Positions 52,319-60,539 of a stretch of DNA of 64,000 bases are shown piece by piece; the stretch's first letter is position 1, and every line of letters starts with the position of its first letter. The notes under the pieces are model-generated. The model was not told where the DNA came from. It made no database searches and saw nothing but the letters and a program-made list of their open reading frames with translations. The position numbers and the translations under genes were made by a program. The stretch spans positions 3,720,001 through 3,784,000 of the forward strand of contig NZ_CP014015.2 of NCBI RefSeq assembly GCF_001559075.2. Direction: 5' to 3'. This DNA comes from Citrobacter amalonaticus (GTDB taxonomy: Bacteria; Pseudomonadota; Gammaproteobacteria; Enterobacterales; Enterobacteriaceae).

Positions 52319-52717
52319 ATGCTGAATGGGCTGAACCACATCACCCTCGCCGTCAGTGATGTTGCAAGAAGCGTTGATTTTTACGTTAATACGCTTGGGT
52401 TTACCCTTAAGGCTAAATGGGCCCATGGCGCTTACCTGAGTTTAGGCAGTCTGTGGTTATGCCTTTCTGCGGATGTCGTTACCCGCCGGGACGATTACAC
52501 CCACTACGCATTCAGTGTTCAGGACGATGATTTCGATGCGTTTGTTGAGAAACTAAAATTGCTGGGTGTTACCGAATGGAAAATCAATAAGAGCGAAGGA
52601 AAGTCTTTCTATTTTTTAGATCCTGATGGACACAAGCTGGAAATCCATGATGGCGATTTAACCAGCCGTCTTCACGCGTGCATGAAACATCCTTATGAAG
52701 GCATGGTGTTTTTCTGA
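52319..52717 (+). CDS. fosA: FosA-type fosfomycin glutathione transferase
   Basis: A 132-residue VOC-fold metalloenzyme of the FosA family, which adds glutathione to fosfomycin. Metal ligands corresponding to FosA His7, His64 and Glu110 are His7, His62 and Glu108. Other FosA active-site positions are conserved with the same offset of two: Thr9, Tyr39, Trp46, Lys88, Ser92, Glu93, Ser96, Tyr98 and Arg117 (motif NKSEGKSFYFLDPDGHKLE). The two-residue gap lies around 53-58. The sequence is clearly divergent from plasmid FosA3 and Salmonella FosA7 as I remember them, but every key residue is kept. Confidence 0.85.
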   Translation: MLNGLNHITLAVSDVARSVDFYVNTLGFTLKAKWAHGAYLSLGSLWLCLSADVVTRRDDYTHYAFSVQDDDFDAFVEKLKLLGVTEWKINKSEGKSFYFLDPDGHKLEIHDGDLTSRLHACMKHPYEGMVFF

Positions 52718-52784
52718 TACCCGCAAAATGAGTGAAGTAGGGGAGCCAGTGAACCGACAAGGCGATCCACTGGCGAAGGCGCAC

Positions 52785-54134
52785 TTATAAAATAATGCTG
52801 GCGAGCAGGATGAACAGCAATCCGCACAGGGATAGCAGCGTTGACATCAGCGTCCAGGACAACAGCGTCTCTTTTGTGGTCAGACCGAAGAAGTCTTTAA
52901 TCATCCAGAAGCTGGCGTCGTTGACGTGAGAGCAGATACAGGAGCCCGCGCCGGTGGCCAGCGTAATCAACGCCAGGTTAGTACTGGGATGCACCGCCAG
53001 CAGCGGAATAACCAGCCCGGCGGTGGAAATCGCCGCAACGGTGGCGGAACCCAGACAAATACGCAGGAACGCGGCAACGCCCCAGGCCATCAGGATCGGA
53101 TTAATATCCATGCCTGAAACCAGGGTGGAAATGTACTGACCCACGCCAGAATCGATGAGAACCTGCTTGAATGCGCCGCCACCGCCGATAATCAGCAGCA
53201 GCCCGGCAATACCCGCAATGGCTTTCCCACAGGAATCCATCAGTTCAGGGATTGTCTTCCCGCGGCCCAGACCCATGGTATAAATCGCGAACAACAGTGA
53301 AATCAGCATTGCGATTGTCGAGTTGCCTAAGAACAGTAATACGTTATAAAACGTGCCTGACTCCGCGGCGTTTTTGGCATGGGTCATCTGGATAATTGTG
53401 ACGACCGCCATCAGGATCACTGGCAGCATCGCCGTGAGAAAACTGATGCCAAAGCCCGGCATTTCGTTTTCGCTGAACCGGCGGGTCGCGCCGAGGGAGG
53501 CAATATTCCCTTCTTTTTTAAACGCGTCAGGAATAATCCGCTGACAGAATTTATTCAACACCGGTCCGCAAAGAATAAAGGTCGGAATGCCGACAATAAT
53601 GCCGTAAATCAGTACCAGTCCCACATCCGCGCCATATTCACGGGCAATAACGGTTGGGCCGGGGTGCGGGGGTAAAAAACCGTGCGCGACCAGCAAACCG
53701 GAAAGCATTGGCACGCACATAAACATCGGCGATATTTTCGCTTCACGGGCAATGGCGAATAAAATAGGCACCAGAAGAATTAAGCCAACTTCGAAAAAAA
53801 GCGCGATGCCGACGATAAAGGCTGAACAGACCACCGCCCAGTCAAGCCGCTTTTTACCGAAATAATTCAGCATGGTCAGGGCGATTCGCTGTGCGCCGCC
53901 CGCATCAGCCAGTAAGCGACCGAGCATCACGCCGAAGCCGAAGATTAAACCAATATGGCCCAGCGTACCGCCAAGACCGGATTCGACCGACGTGACAACT
54001 TTATTCAGATCCATTCCACTGGCAATGGCGACAGCAATCGAGACAATAATTAAGGAAACAAACGTATTGAGTTTAATTTTAATGGTTAAAAGCAGGAGTA
54101 AAGCAATCCCTGCCACAACGATAATTAGTGGCAT
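52785..54134 (-). CDS. yjhF: GntP-family sugar-acid permease YjhF
   Basis: A 449-residue permease with about 12 hydrophobic helices of the gluconate/GntP family. The conserved segments are FLPPHPGPTVIAREYGADVG and GSATVAAISTAGL. The length equals E. coli YjhF. It is the last gene of a minus-strand cluster yjhI-yjhH-yjhG-yjhF; an aldonate such as D-xylonate is the likely substrate because the co-encoded enzymes are a xylonate-type dehydratase and aldolase. Confidence 0.9.
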   Translation of the reverse strand: MPLIIVVAGIALLLLLTIKIKLNTFVSLIIVSIAVAIASGMDLNKVVTSVESGLGGTLGHIGLIFGFGVMLGRLLADAGGAQRIALTMLNYFGKKRLDWAVVCSAFIVGIALFFEVGLILLVPILFAIAREAKISPMFMCVPMLSGLLVAHGFLPPHPGPTVIAREYGADVGLVLIYGIIVGIPTFILCGPVLNKFCQRIIPDAFKKEGNIASLGATRRFSENEMPGFGISFLTAMLPVILMAVVTIIQMTHAKNAAESGTFYNVLLFLGNSTIAMLISLLFAIYTMGLGRGKTIPELMDSCGKAIAGIAGLLLIIGGGGAFKQVLIDSGVGQYISTLVSGMDINPILMAWGVAAFLRICLGSATVAAISTAGLVIPLLAVHPSTNLALITLATGAGSCICSHVNDASFWMIKDFFGLTTKETLLSWTLMSTLLSLCGLLFILLASIIL

Positions 54135-54228
54135 AACGTCCTCTCATTGTAGGGTAGCGACCGGTCATAGCCCGACTACGCAATGTATTAATAATGCGTA
54201 GCCGGATTATTCAGCAGTCTGGATATTT

Positions 54229-56208
54229 TTATTTTTGCTTTAAGTGGTTATTCATATAATCGCTCAGGGCTGCGCCGATTTTATTCACATCATAAATACA
54301 GCCCGTCCATGTTCCGCCGCTTACTGCCTGAAGCATCGCCCAAAGCCGGGTGTCGTCTGGCAGTTCAGGATCAGGAAGTAAATCCTGATGACTGGGTCTG
54401 GCATTTAATCGTGCAGTTGCCTCCTCACGTGAAGGTAATGTTTCATCGTTACGGGTTCCGAGGAAATTGACTTCGCCCTGAAGTTCACGGCAATCAATTT
54501 TAATTTCAATAATATCCCCGGTGCGTAATTTACTGATTGGCCCCCCAGCCAGGGCTTCCGGCCCCACATGACCAATGCACGCGCCAGTAGAAACGCCTGA
54601 GAAACGCGCATCGGTGATCAGTGAGACATGCTTACCATAAGACAGATGTTTCAGGGCGCTGGTAACCTGGTAGGTTTCCTCCATTCCGGTACCGGAAGGG
54701 CCGACGCCGATGATGACCAGAATATCGCCCGCTTTAATCTTGTCGTGCTTGATGTCGTAAATTGCGCTTTTCTCGGACAGATAAACCTTCGCCACCCCTT
54801 TATGGTAATAGATGCCCTGATCATCAATCACTGAGGGGTCGATGGCGGTGGATTTGATCACCGATCCTTCCGGGGCAATATTGCCCACCGGGAAGGTGAT
54901 TGTTGAGGTCAGGCCACGCTCCCGGGCGCGTGGCGGTGACATGATCACCTCGTCGGCGTCGATCTGTTCCTGGTCGCGCAGAAGCTGTTTGAACCGCTGT
55001 CGCCGCTCGGAGTGTTCCCACCAGTCGAGGTTCTCCTTCAGTGTGCTACCGGTTACGGTCATCACGTCTTCATGCAGCAATCCAAGACGGCGAAGATGCA
55101 ACATCACTTCCGGCACACCGCCCGCCATGAATGCATTGACCGTCGGATGATAAACCGGACCATTGGGGAGTACGCTCACCAGCCGGGGCACCCGCTTGTT
55201 GATGCGGATCCAGTCGTCAACGGTCGGGACATGGCAGCCTGCCTGATGGGCAATCGCCGGGATGTGCAGCAGCAGGTTTGTTGAGCCGCCAAACGCCGCA
55301 TGAACCGTCATCGCATTCTCAATCGCTTTGTCGGTAAGGATTTCCCGGGTAGTGATACCTTGTTTACACAAGTTCAACGCTGCCCTTGCGGAGGCTCTGG
55401 CGATCTCCTGCCACACCGGCTCACCGGAAGGGGCCAGCGCAGAGTGCGGGATGGCCAGCCCCAGACCTTCGGCCACCACCTGCGATGTCCCGGCGGTGCC
55501 CAGAAATTGACAGCCGCCGCCAGAGGAGGCACAGGCCTTACAGCCAGCACGACGAGCGTCCTGTAGCGATAACTCGCCATTGGCGAAGCGTGCGCCGATG
55601 GTCTGCACTTTGCCGTTATCTTCCCCATCCTTCGCGGGCAGCGTCGCGCCACCGGGCACCAGCACTGTCGCTTTGTCATGCTGCGCGGCGAGGGCCATCA
55701 TGGTGGCCGGGAGTCCCTTGTCACAGCTCGCTACGCCAATGACGGCTTTCGCATCGGGCAGGGAGCGGATCAGGCGGCGCATCACCATTGAGGCGTCATT
55801 ACGGTACGGCAGCGAATCAAACATCCCCGTTGTACCCTGAGTCCGTCCGTCGCACGGATCGGAAACATACACGGCATAGGGTAGGGCGTGGTTCGCTTTG
55901 ATCACCTCTGCGGCCGCTTTCATCTGGATATCCAGCTCGTAGTGACCCTGGTGCAGCGCCAGCGCGATGGGCTTACCGTCAGCCCCGCGTAACCCTCCCA
56001 GCGTGCTGAGCAGTAAAATGCCGTCGCGATCCAGTTCGTCCGGAGACCAGCCCATTCCGGCATTCATGGTCATCCCGAACAGGTCCCCGCTCGGGCGGTT
56101 GATGAGCATCTCCGCCGTCAGCGGCAGTTCACCGTCAGGGCCATCGGCGTGCGTTCTGACGGTGTAGATATCGTGACTCTCGTCAGCAAAAATAGAGCGA
56201 ACAGACAT
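54229..56208 (-). CDS. yjhG: D-xylonate dehydratase YjhG
   Basis: A 659-residue IlvD/Edd-family dehydratase. Three cysteines suited to an iron-sulfur cluster are visible in SDPCDGRTQGTTGM, GVASCDKGLPATMM and SSGGGCQFLGTAGTSQ. E. coli YjhG dehydrates D-xylonate to 2-keto-3-deoxy-D-pentonate. The start MSVRSIFADESHDIYTVR at 56208 follows SD ggagaa and matches E. coli; an upstream in-frame start lies in the yjhH end. It is four residues longer than E. coli at the C-terminus (LSDYMNNHLKQK). Confidence 0.94.
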   Translation of the reverse strand: MSVRSIFADESHDIYTVRTHADGPDGELPLTAEMLINRPSGDLFGMTMNAGMGWSPDELDRDGILLLSTLGGLRGADGKPIALALHQGHYELDIQMKAAAEVIKANHALPYAVYVSDPCDGRTQGTTGMFDSLPYRNDASMVMRRLIRSLPDAKAVIGVASCDKGLPATMMALAAQHDKATVLVPGGATLPAKDGEDNGKVQTIGARFANGELSLQDARRAGCKACASSGGGCQFLGTAGTSQVVAEGLGLAIPHSALAPSGEPVWQEIARASARAALNLCKQGITTREILTDKAIENAMTVHAAFGGSTNLLLHIPAIAHQAGCHVPTVDDWIRINKRVPRLVSVLPNGPVYHPTVNAFMAGGVPEVMLHLRRLGLLHEDVMTVTGSTLKENLDWWEHSERRQRFKQLLRDQEQIDADEVIMSPPRARERGLTSTITFPVGNIAPEGSVIKSTAIDPSVIDDQGIYYHKGVAKVYLSEKSAIYDIKHDKIKAGDILVIIGVGPSGTGMEETYQVTSALKHLSYGKHVSLITDARFSGVSTGACIGHVGPEALAGGPISKLRTGDIIEIKIDCRELQGEVNFLGTRNDETLPSREEATARLNARPSHQDLLPDPELPDDTRLWAMLQAVSGGTWTGCIYDVNKIGAALSDYMNNHLKQK

Positions 56209-56218
56209 GATCTTCTCC

Positions 56219-57124
56219 TCAGAGCGATAAAATTCCCTGTGCGACCAGCAGTGCATGGACTTTTTCTTTGGCTTCTTCTGACACGTCGAGAATCGGCGGC
56301 AAGCAATACGTTTCCACCGGCAATCCCACGCACTGCATGCTGTATTTGATCAGTGAGACAAACGGCGTTTCCAGGGCGTAAATTGCCGGCAGTTGCAGCA
56401 GCTTTTGATTCAGGGTGGCGGCGGTAGCCAGATCGCCCTCGCGCCAGGCGCGGTAGATACCGACAGAGAGCTCCGGAGCAAAGTTCGCGCTGGCGGATAT
56501 TGCGCCATCGCCGCCCAGCAGCAGGGTGTTGAGTAAATGGTCGTCGTAGCCGCAAAAGACCGAAAATGACGGGCGCACTGACTTAACGGTGTTAATCATC
56601 GTGCGCAGATGGCCGACGCTGTCGATGGTGTCTTTGATCCCGACGATGTTCTCATTTTGCAGCGCCAGACGTTTCACGGTCTCCGGGGTTAAGTCCTGGC
56701 CGGTCAGATCCGGAAAGTTGTACAGGATCACCGGCAGCGTGACGCTACGGGCGATCTGCTGGTAATAGTCGTCAAGATTGCGCGGCGCAACCTTCCAGTA
56801 GTAGGGGTTGATAGCGACAACGCCGTCAGCGCCGCAGGCCTGGGCATGCTGCGCCAGTTTGACCGCTTCATCAGTAGAAGGCGAACCGACGCCAATTAGG
56901 ACCGGAACCCGACCGTCGACAACGGCGACGGCCTCTTCGGTGAACGCCATTCGCTGGGCGGTATTCATCTGGCTAAATTCACCCCCGGTGCCAAGGTAAA
57001 ACAGCCCGTCGACTCCCTTATTGATCAGGAAGTCGGCAACCTGACGCATTGCCGTTTTATCAATGGTTCCGTCACGATGAAACGTGCTGGATACCGGTGG
57101 AATAATGCCGCTGAATTTTCTCAT
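56219..57124 (-). CDS. yjhH: 2-keto-3-deoxy-pentonate aldolase YjhH
   Basis: A 301-residue DapA/NAL-family class I aldolase. The Schiff-base lysine is in ENIVGIKDTIDS (about residue 164), the Tyr in VILYNFPDLTG, and the substrate-binding GTGGEFSQM near residue 46. E. coli YjhH splits 2-keto-3-deoxy-D-pentonate to pyruvate and glycolaldehyde. The start MRKFSGIIPPVSSTFHRDG at 57124 gives the E. coli length; the frame runs further upstream through yjhI without homology. Confidence 0.94.
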   Translation of the reverse strand: MRKFSGIIPPVSSTFHRDGTIDKTAMRQVADFLINKGVDGLFYLGTGGEFSQMNTAQRMAFTEEAVAVVDGRVPVLIGVGSPSTDEAVKLAQHAQACGADGVVAINPYYWKVAPRNLDDYYQQIARSVTLPVILYNFPDLTGQDLTPETVKRLALQNENIVGIKDTIDSVGHLRTMINTVKSVRPSFSVFCGYDDHLLNTLLLGGDGAISASANFAPELSVGIYRAWREGDLATAATLNQKLLQLPAIYALETPFVSLIKYSMQCVGLPVETYCLPPILDVSEEAKEKVHALLVAQGILSL

Positions 57125-57128
57125 TACC

Positions 57129-57917
57129 TCAGTTTCCTTTTCGTAAATACTCATTTTCGTTTCTGTAGCCCAGCCCATAAGATATTTGCCCGGCGCATTT
57201 GCGGAGTAGTTCCAGATAACCGTCAATCTTATTTCCTGAATAAACCACAGGATCGCCTGAAAGCGAGATCGCATAGTTGACCCGGTTATACATATTGAAT
57301 ACCGGCATACTTAAACATACCGCGCCATAGGTTGATTCTTCGCTGTCTATCGCCCATCCCCGTAGTCGCGTTTTTTGTAACTCTTCCAGAAATAACTTTT
57401 TATCGGTAAACGTATTGCGCGTGTGTGGCGTCAACGTGATCGCATCTAGAAAATAATCCAGTTCTTCCCGTGTTTTCCAGGCTAATAACGCTTTACCCAG
57501 CGCGGTAATGTGTAATTCCAGTTTTTTACCAATCCAGCTTTTACTCGTTGGCACTGATTCCGGGCTTTCAACCTTGTCGAGATAGATAGCAGAATAGCGC
57601 TCCATCGCCCCCAGGTGACAGACCAGACCGCTTTTCAGCGACAGCTCCTGCATAGGCCGCTTTGTCACTTCAAAGATATTCTGGCGGTGCAACGCCTGAC
57701 AACCCAGTTCGTAGTTCTTTATTCCCAACGAATAATGGCCGTTTTTATTTTTAATTAAGAAGCCGCACTCCACCATCACATTTAGTAAATTAAGCAGGCT
57801 GCTTTTGGGATACTGGAATTCTTTTAATAGCTCCATATAACTCGCCACGCCTACCCATGCGATGTGGGTTAATATTTTTTCGGCGCGGACTAATGAATTA
57901 CACCCTTTGCGAACCAT
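57129..57917 (-). CDS. yjhI: IclR-family regulator YjhI
   Basis: A 262-residue IclR-family regulator: an N-terminal winged helix (about 10-65, AEKILTHIAWVGVASYMELLKEFQYPKSSLLNLLNVMVECGFL) and a C-terminal effector domain. It is 4 nt upstream of yjhH, so it is co-transcribed with the catabolic genes it probably controls. In E. coli the related XynR (YagI) controls a parallel xylonate cluster. Confidence 0.9.
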   Translation of the reverse strand: MVRKGCNSLVRAEKILTHIAWVGVASYMELLKEFQYPKSSLLNLLNVMVECGFLIKNKNGHYSLGIKNYELGCQALHRQNIFEVTKRPMQELSLKSGLVCHLGAMERYSAIYLDKVESPESVPTSKSWIGKKLELHITALGKALLAWKTREELDYFLDAITLTPHTRNTFTDKKLFLEELQKTRLRGWAIDSEESTYGAVCLSMPVFNMYNRVNYAISLSGDPVVYSGNKIDGYLELLRKCAGQISYGLGYRNENEYLRKGN

Positions 57918-58153
57918 AACGGCTCCCTCCTGCTGTTAGAATAAATAGTATCGGCATTGCACAGTTGAAAATATGCCTTGTTCAACATGCTGAACCGTAA
58001 TCCGATGATTAAATGTGATCTTGTGCGCAGTTTGAATAGCAGAATTATCGCACTGCCATTACGCTGAATATGAATACCTGAAAATGAAAGACGACTGGTC
58101 GCTATGGCATGATAGAGTGTGAATTGCACAAAGAACAATTCGAGGTTTGCGCG

Positions 58154-58990
58154 ATGCAACAAATTGATTTTTACATGGTTGATGCCTTCAGTACCACGAC
58201 GTTTGGCGGTAATGCCGCGGCAGTATGTCCGCTAACCGAATGGTTACCTGATGAGACGTTACTGAAGATGTCTAAACAACATAACCAGTCAGAAACGGCC
58301 TATTTTGTCCCCACTGAAAACGGTTTTGAGTTGCGCTGGTTTACCACTCAGGGAGAAATCAATCTGTGTGGGCATGCCACGCTGGCGGCTGCTCATGTCA
58401 TCTTTGAACATCTGGATTATCCGGCCGACATTATCCATTTTGCTACCCGGTTTGTTGGCCCGCTGACTGTCGCCCGTCGCGGTGAATGGTTGACGCTGGA
58501 TTTTCCTGCCTGGGGAACCGAGCCCGTCACGCCGCCGTCTCTTCTGCTGGACGCGTTGGGTATCACGGAATACAAAGACGTGCGCGTGGGGCGTGATTAT
58601 ATGGTGGTGCTGGATAATCAGCAGCAGGTTGACGCGCTGCGCCCGAATATCCACGCTATGCTCCCCTTGGGGAAAATGGTTTGCGTCACCGCGGCGGGTG
58701 AAGGGAAATACGATTTTGTCAGTCGCTTCTTCTGTCCAGGAGAAGCCGTAGCGGAAGACCCCGTTACCGGTTCAGCGCATAGCATGCTCATTCCTTACTG
58801 GGCGGAAAAACTGAACAAAACGGAGATGCTGGCGCATCAGGGGGCCGAACGCGGCGGGGAGTTACGCTGCCAGAGTGTCGGGGAGCGTGTTCATATCGGC
58901 GGACAGGCAACCACGTATCTGCTGGGTAAGGTCTTGTTGCGCCAGAACGTCCTGAATACCAGTCACTACAAGACTCACCAGTCAGGATGA
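58154..58990 (+). CDS. PhzF-family isomerase-like protein
   Basis: A 278-residue protein of the PhzF/YddE (diaminopimelate-epimerase-fold) family. FGGNAAAV near residue 17, NQSETAYFV with the catalytic Glu (about 47), LCGHATLAAAHV and EDPVTGSAHS are the family motifs. It is not an orthologue of E. coli YddE (low identity). The substrate is unknown. The ATG at 58154 has SD gagg and gives MQQIDFYMVDAF; a start at 58109 is possible. Its 3' end overlaps the next gene's end by 9 nt. Confidence 0.88.
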   Translation: MQQIDFYMVDAFSTTTFGGNAAAVCPLTEWLPDETLLKMSKQHNQSETAYFVPTENGFELRWFTTQGEINLCGHATLAAAHVIFEHLDYPADIIHFATRFVGPLTVARRGEWLTLDFPAWGTEPVTPPSLLLDALGITEYKDVRVGRDYMVVLDNQQQVDALRPNIHAMLPLGKMVCVTAAGEGKYDFVSRFFCPGEAVAEDPVTGSAHSMLIPYWAEKLNKTEMLAHQGAERGGELRCQSVGERVHIGGQATTYLLGKVLLRQNVLNTSHYKTHQSG

Positions 58991-59506
58991 AAGCGCATCA
59001 CGCTTAAACCGGAGTATGTCACCAGATTGAATGTCTGTCGGAAAATAGCCGTAAAATGCCAACAGCCGTAATAAATCCGATCGGGAAATACATACCGACG
59101 CGGTGTTAACCAGAGGATGAAATCCCAGAGGCTGCGTGGCAGAAACGGAGGCGTCAAGGATGATCTGAATGTTGCTTTTACTGTGACAGGCGACAGAAAA
59201 AGGCGTCACGCTGCCGGGTTCAACGCCTAAGGTTGCCATCAACTCGCCGGGCGACGCGAAAGACAGACGCGATTCCTCAAGTTGCTGCGCTAATTCACGC
59301 AGATCTGCCTTGCGATTGCCATCAAGGATGTACAGGTAGAAGTGTTTACCCGAGCTGTTTTTCAGTAACAGGTTTTTGAGCAACTGCGCCGGAAACGTCG
59401 CCGCGAAACTCAGATGATCGGCGACCGTTTTCACCTCCGGATGTGAAACATACCGATAAGGTATACCCAGTTCGTTGAGCAATGTCAGAACCGCATTCTC
59501 ATCCAT
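58982..59506 (-). CDS. YbaK/ProX-type aminoacyl-tRNA editing domain protein
   Basis: A 174-residue free-standing YbaK/EbsC/ProXp-like domain. The start region LLNELGIPYRYVSHPEVKTVADHLSF, LLKNLLLKNSSGKHFYLYIL (with the conserved Lys) and LGVEPGSVTPFSV are typical of proteins that deacylate mischarged Ala-tRNA-Pro or Cys-tRNA-Pro. The chosen start is MDENAVLTLLNE at 59506; longer starts (59524, 59587) are possible and none has a strong SD. Convergent with the PhzF gene, overlapping by 9 nt. Confidence 0.82.
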   Translation of the reverse strand: MDENAVLTLLNELGIPYRYVSHPEVKTVADHLSFAATFPAQLLKNLLLKNSSGKHFYLYILDGNRKADLRELAQQLEESRLSFASPGELMATLGVEPGSVTPFSVACHSKSNIQIILDASVSATQPLGFHPLVNTASVCISRSDLLRLLAFYGYFPTDIQSGDILRFKRDALSS

Positions 59507-59794
59507 CTTATTTAATCCATACATAATGGGGGGTAAAAGGTGCAGTAATGCAAAAAATTCCAGCGCTGCCATCCTGCTTACCGGCAAAGCGATACGCAGA
59601 GACTAGCAAAACGGCGATCGCCGGGGATATGAGTTCAATCAATCTTCATTATGGTATTGGTCTATTCTATTGATCTGACGCGCTTAATGACCCGCCGTCG
59701 TTCGGTATGTTAGTCAGGCGACACATAACCTGACGGTGAAGCCCGCGGGGGATATCAGGCGGATAATCCCTGCGACATCAAAAGAGGAGGGAGT

Positions 59795-60187
59795 ATGTTT
59801 TCTTACATCATGCTGGGTACGAACGATCTGCCACGTGCGATCGGTTTCTACGATCCGTTAATGGAACTGCTTGGACACCCGAAAGCAGGCCGGGGCGAAG
59901 AGGGCGCATCTTGGGGGATGTTCAGTGAAAACCACACCACCGGACTGTGCGTTGGCAAACCCTTTGATGGCCAGGCCGCAGGCGTCGGTAATGGCGCGAT
60001 GGTGGCGCTGAATGCTCGATCCGTCGAACATATCCAGCAACTTCACGCGCTCGCTCTTCGCCTGGGCGGTACGGATGAAGGTGCGCCGGGTCACAGACCG
60101 CAGTATGGACAAGGCTTTCACAGCGCCTATGTGAGAGACCCCGACGGCAATAAGCTGGCGTTTGTCTACTATGCAAACGCATGCTGA
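59795..60187 (+). CDS. VOC-family (glyoxalase/bleomycin-resistance fold) protein
   Basis: A 130-residue single VOC domain: N-terminal MFSYIMLGTNDLPRAIGFYDPLMELLG and C-terminal GFHSAYVRDPDGNKLAFVYY are typical. The usual first metal His is replaced by Met/Leu in this segment, so the metal site may be incomplete. Very strong SD (gaggaggg) before the ATG. Substrate unknown. It ends about 25 nt before the trp promoter -35. Confidence 0.83.
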   Translation: MFSYIMLGTNDLPRAIGFYDPLMELLGHPKAGRGEEGASWGMFSENHTTGLCVGKPFDGQAAGVGNGAMVALNARSVEHIQQLHALALRLGGTDEGAPGHRPQYGQGFHSAYVRDPDGNKLAFVYYANAC

Positions 60188-60210
60188 ACACATTTTATGC
60201 AACGAAAGTG

Positions 60211-60245
60211 TTGACTTCACTCTCTCGAACTAGTTAACTAGTACA
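60211..60245 (+). promoter_or_regulatory. trp promoter with TrpR operator
   Basis: -35 ttgact (60211-60216), 17-nt spacer, -10 ttaact (60234-60239). Overlapping the -10 is the palindrome gaactagttaactagtac (60227-60244), which fits the TrpR consensus GNACTAGTTNACTAGTNC perfectly and matches the E. coli trp operator. TrpR with tryptophan would block RNA polymerase here. Confidence 0.93.
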
Positions 60246-60273
60246 ACACGATTAATTATACAGGTATCAGGTA

Positions 60274-60324
60274 ATGACATTTTCAATGATGACTCAGCAC
60301 AGCTGGTGGCGCACTTCCCGTTAA
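60274..60324 (+). CDS. trpL: trp leader peptide TrpL
   Basis: A 16-codon leader reading MTFSMMTQHSWWRTSR-stop. The tandem Trp codons (60304-60309) and the following RTS match the E. coli leader (...GWWRTS). The start ATG at 60274 is placed like E. coli trpL after ggtatc; in-frame ATGs at 60286 and 60289 are alternatives. Ribosome stalling at the Trp codons decides the fold of the downstream RNA. Confidence 0.9.
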   Translation: MTFSMMTQHSWWRTSR

Positions 60325-60391
60325 CGGGCAGTATCGTCACGTCTGCAGTCTGCACACCGATACCCGGCCCGCCATGAGCGGGCTTTTTTTT
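60305..60391 (+). promoter_or_regulatory. trp attenuator RNA (1:2, 2:3, 3:4 structures)
   Basis: Region 1:2 (pause): act(t)cccg (60313-60320), loop ttaa, cggg(c)agt (60325-60332), with gtg/cac outside. Antiterminator 2:3: cgggc (60325-60329) with gcccg (60367-60371), and gtatcg (60331-60336) with cgatac (60358-60363). Terminator 3:4: gcccgc (60367-60372) / gcgggc (60378-60383). The segments are mutually exclusive exactly as in the E. coli trp attenuator. Confidence 0.9.
60367..60391 (+). terminator. trp attenuator terminator
   Basis: Stem gcccgc / gcgggc with loop catga followed by T8 (60384-60391). It stops transcription before trpB when tryptophanyl-tRNA is abundant. Confidence 0.93.
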
Positions 60392-60431
60392 GCCCAAATT
60401 TTTGTCATACGCGGAGCGTCTTACCGCGAGA

Positions 60432-60530
60432 ATGCAGCCAGCCAGTGCTGCGCAGTCACTGAATTCACTTCACGTGCAGAGTCCAGACCAGGGAAAAGGC
60501 CCGGTTATTCAGGCACTGCGCAGTTATTAA
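60432..60530 (+). pseudogene. Probable trpE-trpC deletion scar (small fused frame)
   Basis: A 32-codon open frame in the 148-nt gap between the attenuator and trpB. It starts ATG-CAG (as trpE does, MQ) and ends ...QALRSY-stop, close to the E. coli TrpC tail ...QTLRAY-stop; NS and SP upstream also fit that tail. The stop overlaps the trpB SD (taaggag), as trpC and trpB are spaced in the normal operon. Best read as what remains after deletion of trpE, trpD and most of trpC. The similarity is short, so this is inference. Confidence 0.45.
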
Positions 60531-60539
60531 GGAGCCACA

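Noticed and set aside
58109..58153. Fifteen extra codons at the start of the PhzF gene
   Set aside because: The ATG at 58154 has a better-placed SD and starts at the family's usual N-terminus; kept only as an alternative.
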